30,540 nt of DNA from SAT2750 sp964476375 (GTDB lineage: Bacteria > Planctomycetota > Planctomycetia > Pirellulales > Pirellulaceae), in contig CAYYZW010000001.1 of the NCBI GenBank assembly GCA_964476375.1, forward strand, positions 1-30,540, read 5' to 3'. Positions 7,349 to 15,188 of this stretch are shown here, piece by piece. Position 1 is the first letter of the stretch. Each line of letters opens with the position of its first letter. The translations under genes and the position numbers were made by a program. The notes beneath the pieces were generated by a model, which was not told the origin of the DNA, searched no databases, and was given only the letters and a program-made list of their open reading frames with translations.

Positions 7349-9436
7349 TCAGGCAGGTGCCATTTTCTGATCTGCCCGATCCGCGATGAGCTCCTGCTGG
7401 ATGCTGGATGGAACCCGGCGGTAGGTATGAAGTTCCAGGGTGAAGGTGCCCTGTCCCTGTGTCAGGCTGCGGAGGTCGGTTGCATAGCCAAAGGTCTCGG
7501 CCAGTGGAACCTGCCCACTGACCAGGATTCCCTTGCCAAGCACGGTGGTCGAGGCGATGATGCCACGCCGGCTTGCCAGGTCACCGGTAATCACCCCCTG
7601 GAATGAACCCGGGCACTCGATCTCGACTTTCATGATGGGCTCAAGCAGTACCGGCTTGGTTTTCTTGAAGGTTTCTCGAAAGCACGCTCGAGCACATACC
7701 TGGAAAGCCTTGTCGCTGCTATCCACGTCATGAAAGGAACCATCGTCGAGTGTCGTCCGGAGCCCAATGACCGGGTACTGGGCCAGGGGTCCCTTGACCA
7801 GGCATTCTCGAAATCCCTTCTGGACGGACGGGATAAACTGCTTTGGCACCCGGCCTCCCACCACGTTCTCTTCAAACTCGAATTCCATCTCGGATGAGGG
7901 CGCGAGTGGTTCGAAAGTGCCAATGATATGGGCGTACTGTCCGGAGCCCCCGGTCTGTTTCTTGTGCTTGTAGTTGTACTTGGCTGCCACGGTAGGAGCC
8001 TCGCGGTAGCTGACCTGTGGGGGACTCGCCTGGACCACCACCTGGTATTCCCGGCGAATCCGTTCGAGGTAGACTTCCAGGTGAAGCTCTCCCATGCCGG
8101 CGATCAGGATCTCCCCGGATTCCTGGTCACTGCGGACCTGGAATGTCGGGTCTTCCTTGCGGAAGCGGGCCAGCGCCTTGCCGAGTCGATCCGCATCATT
8201 CCGGTTCTCGGGATTGACCGCAATCGTGATCACCGGTGGGGGGACGTAGATGCTCTCGAGCGTGCAGAAGTCCCGCTTGCTGGCGTAGGTGTCACCACTG
8301 GCCGCATCGATGCCCATCACGGCAACGATATCCCCGGCAGTGGCGTCATCGATCTCCACTCGCTTGTCCGAGTGCATGCGGTAAATTCGGCTGAATCGTT
8401 CCTTGTTCCCGGTTCGCTGGTTGAAGTACGTCTCTCCCTTGGTAACAGTCCCCTGGTAGATACGCATGAAAGTTAACTGGCCGAAAGCATCGTCCACCAG
8501 CTTGAAAGCCATTCCCACCAGCGGAGCAGCTGGATCGGAAGAGAGGACAACCAATTGCTCGGGATCCTCGTAACTGCTGGCCGTGATTTCCCGGTCCTTG
8601 GGGGAGGGGAGATAACGGGTCACCGCATCCAGCAATGGCTGGACTCCCTTGTTCTTGAAGGCGCTTCCGAGGAAAACAGGGGCGGCATCAAGTTGCTGGA
8701 CGGCATCCCGGGTGACCTGGTGAATCAACGTCTCACTGATTTCCTGCTCGTTAAGCAGTTTCTCCATCAGCTCGTCACTGTACATCGACAGTTGTTCCAG
8801 CATTGCCATTCGCGCTGTGCCTGCCTGGTCGAGTAATTCCTCGGGGACCGGCTCTTCCCGCACTGTTTCACCATGCTCCCCATCAAAATAAATCGCCTGC
8901 ATGCGGATCAGGTCGATAACTCCCTCGAAATTCTCGCCAAGTCCAATCGGCAGCTGCATCAGGATGGCATCCGAACCAAGCTTCTCGCGAACCTCCTCGC
9001 TCACGCGCTCTGGGTCGGCCCCGGTCCTGTCCAGCTTGTTGATGAATACCAGCCGGGGAACATGGTAACGGTTGATCTGACGGTCGACCGTCAACGACTG
9101 GGACTGGACGCCCCCCACGCCGCAAAGGACAAGGACGGCTCCATCAAGCACTCGCAGGCTCCGTTCCACCTCCACCGTGAAATCAACGTGGCCTGGCGTG
9201 TCGATCAGGTTGATCGGATGATCGTTCCAGGAGACATGGGTTGCTGCACTGGTGATCGTGATTCCACGTTCTTTTTCCAGTTCCATGTGGTCCATCGTGG
9301 CACCATCCCCGCTTCCCCGTACTTCCTGTATCTTGTGGATGCGGCCGGCATAATAAAGGATCCGCTCACTGAGCGTTGTCTTGCCGGAATCGATATGGGC
9401 GGAAATGCCAATATTCCGCAGTTTTTCGAGGCTCAT
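7349..9436 (-). CDS. fusA: Translation elongation factor G, spd/mitochondrial EF-G1-like
   Basis: The product is 695 residues, full length for EF-G. It is the ribosomal translocase GTPase, acting in the cytoplasm. The G motifs are all present: AHIDSGKTT (P-loop), 'ERGITITSAAT' (switch I), DTPGHVDF (G3) and NKLDRTG (G4). Later signatures include 'GMGELHLEVYLERI' (domain III) and 'GGRVPKQFIPSVQKGF' (domain IV). The P-loop reads AHIDSGKT rather than the usual AHIDAGKT. Together with 'RNIGISAHIDSGKTTLSERILYY', this is characteristic of mitochondrial EF-G1 and the spdEFG1 group of spirochaetes, planctomycetes and some deltaproteobacteria. No str-operon partners (rpsL, rpsG, tuf) flank it. A second EF-G elsewhere in the genome would therefore be expected. 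Confidence 0.95.
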   Translation of the reverse strand: MSLEKLRNIGISAHIDSGKTTLSERILYYAGRIHKIQEVRGSGDGATMDHMELEKERGITITSAATHVSWNDHPINLIDTPGHVDFTVEVERSLRVLDGAVLVLCGVGGVQSQSLTVDRQINRYHVPRLVFINKLDRTGADPERVSEEVREKLGSDAILMQLPIGLGENFEGVIDLIRMQAIYFDGEHGETVREEPVPEELLDQAGTARMAMLEQLSMYSDELMEKLLNEQEISETLIHQVTRDAVQQLDAAPVFLGSAFKNKGVQPLLDAVTRYLPSPKDREITASSYEDPEQLVVLSSDPAAPLVGMAFKLVDDAFGQLTFMRIYQGTVTKGETYFNQRTGNKERFSRIYRMHSDKRVEIDDATAGDIVAVMGIDAASGDTYASKRDFCTLESIYVPPPVITIAVNPENRNDADRLGKALARFRKEDPTFQVRSDQESGEILIAGMGELHLEVYLERIRREYQVVVQASPPQVSYREAPTVAAKYNYKHKKQTGGSGQYAHIIGTFEPLAPSSEMEFEFEENVVGGRVPKQFIPSVQKGFRECLVKGPLAQYPVIGLRTTLDDGSFHDVDSSDKAFQVCARACFRETFKKTKPVLLEPIMKVEIECPGSFQGVITGDLASRRGIIASTTVLGKGILVSGQVPLAETFGYATDLRSLTQGQGTFTLELHTYRRVPSSIQQELIADRADQKMAPA

Positions 9437-9796
9437 GGTACTTCTCGGGTCGTCTTGGGAACCGTTCTGGTTCCATATTTCGTTTGTTTATTACAGTGAA
9501 AAAATGAATTTCGCCCTTGGTAAATGGGCTTTGGCAACTTTTCCGGGCCTGGGGAGGGGAGCCCCCAACCGGTCTCGGCCGGAAAATGGGACGAAGGTCA
9601 CCATCCTACTTGGGATCGGCTTTTTTGGGAAAGGGGGATGAGTGAAGAAAGAGAAAAAGGGGACCAGAAAAGGTACTTTTTACCGTGCGGAGAATACCAG
9701 CGTGATTCCAAAATACCGCAGGACACATCGATTGCGGCGAACGCTACAATGACAGTCCCCTCATGATGCCGGCTTTCCGATCGGAAGGAGAAACCG
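9437..9796. other. Divergent intergenic region between fusA and the CocE-like hydrolase gene
   Basis: These 360 bp contain no convincing gene. Short open frames exist but lack supporting features. Near fusA is an inverted repeat (9458-9474) in its leader. The stretch around 9475-9510 is AT-rich ('ATATTTCGTTTGTTTATTA') and is a plausible fusA promoter zone. On the hydrolase side a TACAAT (9745-9750) could serve as a -10 element, with only a weak -35. A strong GGAAGGAG site (9783-9790) precedes the hydrolase ATG. Confidence 0.5.
9458..9474 (-). repeat. Inverted repeat in the fusA leader
   Basis: GGAACC (9458-9463) and GGTTCC (9469-9474) form perfect 6-bp arms around five bases, 21 bp upstream of the fusA ATG. 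It could be an RNA hairpin in the leader or an operator. It has no flanking T-run, so it is not a terminator. Confidence 0.35.
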
Positions 9797-11680
9797 ATGA
9801 TTCCACGTGTCCGCTGCCTGATCCTGCTTGCTTCCGTTGGCCTGGGCCTTGCACCCGGAGTAACTGGACAGGAACCGGAGAAGAAAAACCCCTGGGTCGA
9901 GAAGTACGTCAAGAGTGAACATCGGATCACGATGCGTGACGGAGTGGAGTTGTTTTCGGCGGTCTATCGGCCAAGGGACACGTCACAGAATTACCCGATC
10001 CTGATGAAACGGACACCCTACCGGTCGGCGCCTTATGGCGAGAATGAATACCCCCAGAGGCTCGGGCCGAGCACGTTGTTTGCCGAGGAGGGATTTATAT
10101 TTGTCTACCAGGATGTCCGTGGCCGTTACCAGTCGGGCGGCACATTCGTCCATGTCACGCCCCACATCGACAAGAAGAAAAACCCACAGCAGGTTGACGA
10201 GAGCAGTGACACGTATGACACGATTGCCTGGGTGCTCGAGAACGTTCCCAATCACAATGGGCGGGTTGGAATCACCGGGATCTCCTACCCGGGGTTTTAC
10301 ACGATTGCCGGGGCGATTGACTCCCATCCGGCCATCGCTGCGATTTCACCCCAGGCCCCGGTTGCCAACTGGTACTTCGATGATTTTATCCACCACGGAG
10401 CTTTTTTCCTGGCCCATGCCTTTCGCTGGCTTTCCGCCAATGCCCAGGATCGCAGCGGGCTGACGACCGAACGCCCTCCTTCCTTCAAGTACCCTACCCA
10501 GGACGGTTACCAGATGTTCCTGGATGTAGGGCCGATGATCAATGTGGACATCATGTTCCTCAAGGGAAAGGTCGAGTTCTGGAACAAGATGATCGAGCAT
10601 CCGGATTACGATGATTTCTGGAAACGGAAGAACATCCTGCCGCATCTGCACAACATACGCTGTCCCGTGATGCTGGTGACCGGCTGGTACGATGCCGAGG
10701 ACCTTTATGGTTCGTTCGAGGTTTACCGGAGCGTGGAAGAAAAGAACCCGGGCATCCGCAATACGCTCGTGGTGGGGCCCTGGGCCCATGGTGGCTGGGC
10801 CCGCCCCGGGGGGGACCACCTGGGGAGCGCTTACTTTGGCAGCAATACAGCTGATTTCTACCGTGAGCAGATTGAACTGCCTTTCTTCAAGCACCATCTC
10901 AAGGGAGGGCCTGACCCCAAGCTCCCCGAAGCTTATGTCTTTGAGACCGGCAGCAACCAGTGGCGGAAATATGATGACTGGCCCCCGGCAGCCTCGCAGG
11001 AAAAGAAACTTTTCCTCTCCGCCGGCGGGGGACTCCATTTTGAACGCCAGGAGGAAGGGAGTGAGTTTGACCAGTATGTGAGTGATCCGGCTCACCCGGT
11101 TCCTTATACCGAGACCATCACGCCGGGGATGACACGGGAGTACATGACCGATGACCAGCGGTTTGCCAGCCGGCGGGCGGATGTGCTGGTTTACCAGACC
11201 GAGATCCTTAAGCAGGATGTCACCCTGACCGGCACGCTCCTGGCAGACCTCTGGATTTCCACATCGGGGAGCGATTGCGACCTGGTGGTCAAGCTGGTCG
11301 ACCAGTTTCCAGGAGATGCGAAAAACCACAAGTACACCCCGCCATTAAGTTCGCTGGGAGGGAACCAGATGATGATCCGCAGCGAGGTGATTCGCTGTCG
11401 ATACCGGAACGATTTCAGCAAACCCCAGGCGATGGTCCCGGACAAGCCGACACGGATCAAGCTGCGATTGATGGATCTGCACCACTGCTTCCAGAAAGGC
11501 CACCGGATCATGATCCATGTTCAAAGCAGCTGGTTCCCACTTGTGGACCGGAACCCGCAGAAATATGTGCCCAATATCTTCCTCGCCGAGAAAGAGGACT
11601 TCCAGCCGACCATCCAGCGGGTCTACCACTCGCGGCGTTATCCCTCGCTGCTTGAGGTGCGTGTGATGGACAGCAAGTAA
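9797..11680 (+). CDS. Secreted CocE/X-Pro dipeptidyl-peptidase-type (S15) hydrolase
   Basis: The product has 627 residues with an N-terminal signal peptide ('LILLASVGLGLAPGVTG'). It belongs to the CocE/NonD alpha/beta-hydrolase family, which includes cocaine esterase, cephalosporin acylase and X-Pro peptidases. The nucleophile Ser163 lies in GISYPG, a GxSYxG elbow. The acid is probably Asp299 in 'TGWYDAED', and the base His331 in 'VVGPWAHGGW'. The N-terminal 'RDGVELFSAVYRP' and C-terminal jelly-roll strands ('LTGTLLADLWISTSGSDCDLVVKL') complete the usual two-domain layout at typical length. It probably hydrolyses small amide or ester bonds in the periplasm; the substrate is unknown. A strong GGAAGGAG site precedes ATG 9797. 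The next gene starts 21 bp after its stop, so it may head the four-gene cluster. Confidence 0.92.
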   Translation: MIPRVRCLILLASVGLGLAPGVTGQEPEKKNPWVEKYVKSEHRITMRDGVELFSAVYRPRDTSQNYPILMKRTPYRSAPYGENEYPQRLGPSTLFAEEGFIFVYQDVRGRYQSGGTFVHVTPHIDKKKNPQQVDESSDTYDTIAWVLENVPNHNGRVGITGISYPGFYTIAGAIDSHPAIAAISPQAPVANWYFDDFIHHGAFFLAHAFRWLSANAQDRSGLTTERPPSFKYPTQDGYQMFLDVGPMINVDIMFLKGKVEFWNKMIEHPDYDDFWKRKNILPHLHNIRCPVMLVTGWYDAEDLYGSFEVYRSVEEKNPGIRNTLVVGPWAHGGWARPGGDHLGSAYFGSNTADFYREQIELPFFKHHLKGGPDPKLPEAYVFETGSNQWRKYDDWPPAASQEKKLFLSAGGGLHFERQEEGSEFDQYVSDPAHPVPYTETITPGMTREYMTDDQRFASRRADVLVYQTEILKQDVTLTGTLLADLWISTSGSDCDLVVKLVDQFPGDAKNHKYTPPLSSLGGNQMMIRSEVIRCRYRNDFSKPQAMVPDKPTRIKLRLMDLHHCFQKGHRIMIHVQSSWFPLVDRNPQKYVPNIFLAEKEDFQPTIQRVYHSRRYPSLLEVRVMDSK

Positions 11681-11701
11681 CAGCGATTGCCGGAAACGAA
11701 A

Positions 11702-13330
11702 ATGCCCTCACAGATTCAAGGCGACGGTCAAGACGAGTCCGGTGGGATGCCGCGGTCCATTGGAGAGAGACTGCACCAGCGAAATATTGTCTGGACGGTC
11801 TGGTTTACGTACGGTGCTTTCTATTTCTGCCGCACGAACATCTCCGCAGCCGTGCCGGGAATGAAGCAATCCCTGGCCGAGGGAGGTCTGGGCCTGGATG
11901 CCCTGCAGGTGGGTCTGATCCTGGCATCGCTCAAGATCTGTTATGGCCTGGGGCAGCTTCTCAATGGCCAGCTTTCAGAACGGGTCTCTCCCCGTGTGTT
12001 GCTGGCCATCGGCATGTTCGGCTCCGCACTGCTGAACGTCTGTTTTGGACTTGGCAGCGGTTTTTACTTCCTGCTCTTTATCTGGGCCTGTAACGGTTAC
12101 TGTCAGTCGCTGGGCTGGACCCCCTGTGTACGGGTGGTTGGTAACTGGATCCCGATGTCATGGCGTGGCAAGGCACTGGGGATTATTGGTACCGGTTACC
12201 AGTTGACGATTGGTTTGACGTACCTCTTGGCCAGTTACTCGGCCCAGTGGCTTGGCTGGCGTGGTGCTGTTTTCATCCCTGCCGGGATGCTGGCCGCGGC
12301 CGGGATTGCCATGCTGGTGCTTTTGCGTGAAAGACCGGAGGATGTTGGCCAGGGAGCAGCAGAACAACAGACGTCTCGATTACCGGGAGAAAAAAGGAGT
12401 TTCTCGGAGAACCTCTACCTGACGCTCTTTAATCCCACGCTCTGGCTGCTGGGACTGGCTCTTGGATTGCTCAACGCCTGCCGGTATGGATTCCTGGACT
12501 GGGGCCTGACACACCTGATGGAAGTCCAGCAGACATCGATCGGGAAGGCGGGATTGAAATACTGCGTGATTGCCATCGGTGCTGTGGCGGGATCCTATCT
12601 CTCCGGCGTGGCGACGGACCGGTATTTCGGCGGACGACGGGCACCGGTGATCTGCATCCTGCTGCTGATGCTGAGCCTGATGACATTGCTCTACGAGTCG
12701 GTTTCCCGATCATCCGTTCCCGGGACAATCGTCCTGCTGGTGGTGATCGGTTTTTGTATTTATGGCCCGCAGGTATTACTGGTGGGGACGGCCCCGGCAG
12801 ACCTGGCCCACAAGGGAACCGCTGCTGCGGCGGCCGGGTTTGTCAACTTCATGGGATACATGGGCGCGGCGACCGGGGACGTGGTAACCGGTTATTACTC
12901 CGCGGAGGCCCATGGTGGCTGGCAAACAGCGATCTATATCTGGGCGGCATGGGCCCTGGCGGCAGCCGTGATCACCGGTTTCCTCTGGAATGCCACAGCC
13001 GGCCGGCTCAAGCTTCTTTCCGGCCAGGTGCCGCTGGTCGTTGGGACAGTTGTCCTGCTGCTCTCGGCAGGCCTGCTCTACCAGGGGGGGGGCCTGCAAT
13101 GGATCGTGGTGACCGCTGCTGCCGGGGCACTTCTCTTGCCGCTGGCACGGAGCCTGGCACCGGCGCTCGCTGTGGGGACGCTGGTCGTCAGCCTGGTGGG
13201 CCTGGTCGCCCTGTTCCTTGGGGCCGGTCTTGAGCCGGACAGCTTGTCCTCCGGGGCGCTCACGATTTCACGCGTGTCTCACGGACTGGCCGCGCTGGCA
13301 TCGGTTATGGTGATGGTTGAAAAGAGGTGA
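11702..13330 (+). CDS. MFS permease of the organophosphate:phosphate antiporter type
   Basis: The protein has about 542 residues with many hydrophobic helices. The first helix, 'WTVWFTYGAFYFCRTNISAAVPGMKQSL', resembles the start of GlpT/UhpT/PgtP antiporters ('aYfxRxNfsxAxP'). Further matches are 'GYCQSLGWTPCVRVVGNW', typical of helix 4 in this family, and the 'GAATGDVVTGY' region late in the core. OPA transporters exchange organic phosphates (glycerol-3-phosphate, hexose phosphates) for phosphate across the inner membrane. The C-terminus after residue 430 adds several more hydrophobic segments beyond the usual 12 helices. ATG 11702 is preferred to the TTG at 11687. The substrate is inferred only from family and from the adjacent nucleotidyltransferase. 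The next gene's ribosome-binding site overlaps this gene's stop, suggesting coupled translation. Confidence 0.85.
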   Translation: MPSQIQGDGQDESGGMPRSIGERLHQRNIVWTVWFTYGAFYFCRTNISAAVPGMKQSLAEGGLGLDALQVGLILASLKICYGLGQLLNGQLSERVSPRVLLAIGMFGSALLNVCFGLGSGFYFLLFIWACNGYCQSLGWTPCVRVVGNWIPMSWRGKALGIIGTGYQLTIGLTYLLASYSAQWLGWRGAVFIPAGMLAAAGIAMLVLLRERPEDVGQGAAEQQTSRLPGEKRSFSENLYLTLFNPTLWLLGLALGLLNACRYGFLDWGLTHLMEVQQTSIGKAGLKYCVIAIGAVAGSYLSGVATDRYFGGRRAPVICILLLMLSLMTLLYESVSRSSVPGTIVLLVVIGFCIYGPQVLLVGTAPADLAHKGTAAAAAGFVNFMGYMGAATGDVVTGYYSAEAHGGWQTAIYIWAAWALAAAVITGFLWNATAGRLKLLSGQVPLVVGTVVLLLSAGLLYQGGGLQWIVVTAAAGALLLPLARSLAPALAVGTLVVSLVGLVALFLGAGLEPDSLSSGALTISRVSHGLAALASVMVMVEKR

Positions 13331-13334
13331 AAAA

Positions 13335-14117
13335 ATGCAAGTGATCATTATCGGGGCAGGGCGAGGGAGCAGGCTGATGCCGACCACGGCAGACACGCCC
13401 AAGTGTTTTGCCGAGGTGGAAGGGCGTCGCCTGCTCGACTGGACGCTGCATGCATTGGGTGAAAACCAGGCCCTGCCCCTGGAACCGGAAAATATCTGTT
13501 TTGTCGGAGGCTACCAGATCGAAAAAGTCCGGCAGGACTATCCGGGATTCACTTTCCGCCATAACGACAACTGGCCGAATAACAATATCCTGGCATCCCT
13601 GTTCTATGCCGAGGATGTCATGCAGGAGGGGTTTCTCTGTGCCTACTCGGACATTCTCTTCACCCCGGCTGTTGTTGCCGGGTTGATCGAGAGCAGCGCG
13701 GATATCGCCCTGGGGGTGGATACCAGCTGGCTGGAAAGGTATGTCGAGCGAACCGAGCATCCCCCGGACGACGCGGAAAAGGTGACCGCAGAAAATGGCC
13801 GGTTGACTTGTATCAGCCGGGAGATCGCCGAACCGGATGCCCATGGTGAGTTCATCGGGGTGGCCCGTTTTTCTGCGGCCGGGGCGGCACGACTGGCCGA
13901 GCACTATCACCGCTGCCGCGAACAGCATGCCGGGCAGAGGTGGGGTGCGGCGTCGGTCTTCGAGAAGGCCTACCTGATCCAGTTGCTCGACGAGATGCTC
14001 AAGCAGGGGGTCGCCATGGAACATGTCGATACGGCAGGCGGGTACATCGAGATCGATACCCAGCAGGATTTTCAGTACGCCCGGGAGCAATGGATCGAGA
14101 ACCACCTGCAAAGGTAA
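13335..14117 (+). CDS. LicC-like sugar/choline-phosphate-type nucleotidyltransferase
   Basis: The protein has 260 residues. The N-terminus 'MQVIIIGAGRGSRLMPTTADTPKCFAEV' is the nucleotide-binding signature GxGxxSRLxPxTxxxPK of the NTP_transferase family. 'FRHNDNWPNNNILASLFYAED' resembles the 'NxxYxxxNNxxSLyla' region of LicC-type CTP:phosphocholine cytidylyltransferases and related phosphonate cytidylyltransferases. 'CAYSDILF' offers a metal-binding Asp, and the C-terminal 'GYIEIDTQQDFQYA' matches LicC's 'yEIDsxxDyxxa'. The likely reaction joins NTP (perhaps CTP) to a phosphorylated small molecule, releasing pyrophosphate in the cytoplasm. The start is ATG 13335; AGAGGTGA lies 5 bases upstream and overlaps the stop of the permease gene. 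The 3-base gap to the next gene supports an operon. The specific substrate cannot be read from the sequence. Confidence 0.82.
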   Translation: MQVIIIGAGRGSRLMPTTADTPKCFAEVEGRRLLDWTLHALGENQALPLEPENICFVGGYQIEKVRQDYPGFTFRHNDNWPNNNILASLFYAEDVMQEGFLCAYSDILFTPAVVAGLIESSADIALGVDTSWLERYVERTEHPPDDAEKVTAENGRLTCISREIAEPDAHGEFIGVARFSAAGAARLAEHYHRCREQHAGQRWGAASVFEKAYLIQLLDEMLKQGVAMEHVDTAGGYIEIDTQQDFQYAREQWIENHLQR

Positions 14118-14120
14118 ATT

Positions 14121-15188
14121 ATGAAACCGCTACCACTTTTCCCGTCCTCGATCATCGGTTCCATGCCTCGCCCGGCCCATGTCAGGGAGCTCATCGCCGG
14201 GGATGCCGACCCCCTGGATGCCGGTTACCGGTCGGCCATGGAGAGGGCGATCCGGGAGGTGGTGGGGATGCAGGAAGAAGCCGGCCTGGATGTTGTCTCC
14301 GACGGGGAATGGTGGCGGAAGTCCTATATCGGGGTGATCGCCGAACTGGCTCACGGGTTTGAACTCAGCCTCAACCCTGCCGACGGCCGGCCCTGGACGA
14401 TCGTGGTGGACCGCCTGAGCCCCCGGCAGCCTGGCTTTATCGCCCGCGAGGTGGAGTATCTCAAGACGCTCACCAGCCGGGCAATCAAGACGGCGATTCC
14501 TGCCCCTGCACTGCTTGGCGAACGGATGTGGGACCAGGAAAAATCCTCTGCTGCCTATCCCACCCGGGAGGACTTTGTCCGAGACTGTGTACCGATACTG
14601 CGGCGCGAGGTCGAGCTGCTTCAGCGATCCGGGGCGACGATTATCCAGGTGGACGCCCCGCACCTCTGCCTGTTTGTCGACGACCAGGTGCGGGCCGGGT
14701 ACCAGAACCCGGACCAGGCTGCGGACTTTTCGGTGGACATGAACAACCAGCTGATGGACGGGATCGAGGGGGTCACGATGGCAGTCCATCTCTGCCGTCG
14801 TGCAGGAGCCCGCGCACGAGGGGAGGCCGATCATGCCGGCGGATTTGAGAAAATCATGCCCCAGCTGCGGCGTTTGAGGGCAGGGCATGTCACGTTGGAG
14901 TTCACCACCCCGGGTGCCGGTGAGATGTCCGTCTTGCAGCAGCTTCCCGGGGATGTCCAGGTTGGCCTGGGTTGTGTCAGTTGCCTGCCGGGGCAGGTCG
15001 ATTCGGTGGCCACGATCGTGGGGCGGGTGGAGTCGGCGCTGGAGTACCTTGATCCGGACCGGATCACGCTGAACCCGGACTGTGGTTTTGCCCCGGGGTC
15101 GGCGGCAGAAGTGAGTATCGAGGAGGTCTTTACCAAGCTCCGGAACGAGGCCCAGGCCGCCCACCAGTTGCGGGAAACCCATGGCTAG
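14121..15188 (+). CDS. Stand-alone MetE-like (cobalamin-independent methionine synthase C-terminal domain) zinc methyltransferase
   Basis: The 355 residues cover only the catalytic barrel, about half the length of full MetE. The zinc ligands are recognisable: His223 and Cys225 ('VHLCRR'), Glu260 ('VTLEFTTPGAGE') and Cys321 ('NPDCGFAP'). 'SSIIGSMPRP' and 'VVSDGEWWR' are typical N-terminal motifs of the MetE/UROD superfamily. The MetE substrate motif usually read as 'QxDEPA' is 'QVDAPHL' here, so the acceptor may not be homocysteine. The enzyme should transfer an alkyl group to, or cleave it from, a thiolate bound to zinc, in the cytoplasm. It lies 3 bases after the nucleotidyltransferase stop. 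Its TAG stop overlaps that of the convergent S9 peptidase gene. It could be a core-type methionine synthase or a specialised alkyl transferase tied to the cluster. Confidence 0.88.
   Translation: MKPLPLFPSSIIGSMPRPAHVRELIAGDADPLDAGYRSAMERAIREVVGMQEEAGLDVVSDGEWWRKSYIGVIAELAHGFELSLNPADGRPWTIVVDRLSPRQPGFIAREVEYLKTLTSRAIKTAIPAPALLGERMWDQEKSSAAYPTREDFVRDCVPILRREVELLQRSGATIIQVDAPHLCLFVDDQVRAGYQNPDQAADFSVDMNNQLMDGIEGVTMAVHLCRRAGARARGEADHAGGFEKIMPQLRRLRAGHVTLEFTTPGAGEMSVLQQLPGDVQVGLGCVSCLPGQVDSVATIVGRVESALEYLDPDRITLNPDCGFAPGSAAEVSIEEVFTKLRNEAQAAHQLRETHG

Noticed and set aside
9519..9766. Small open frames in the fusA-hydrolase intergenic region
   Set aside because: They overlap each other in different frames, lack ribosome-binding sites and show no protein-like composition.
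14130..15182. Minus-strand open frame of 350 codons opposite the MetE-like gene
   Set aside because: No recognisable domain; the plus strand keeps all zinc ligands.
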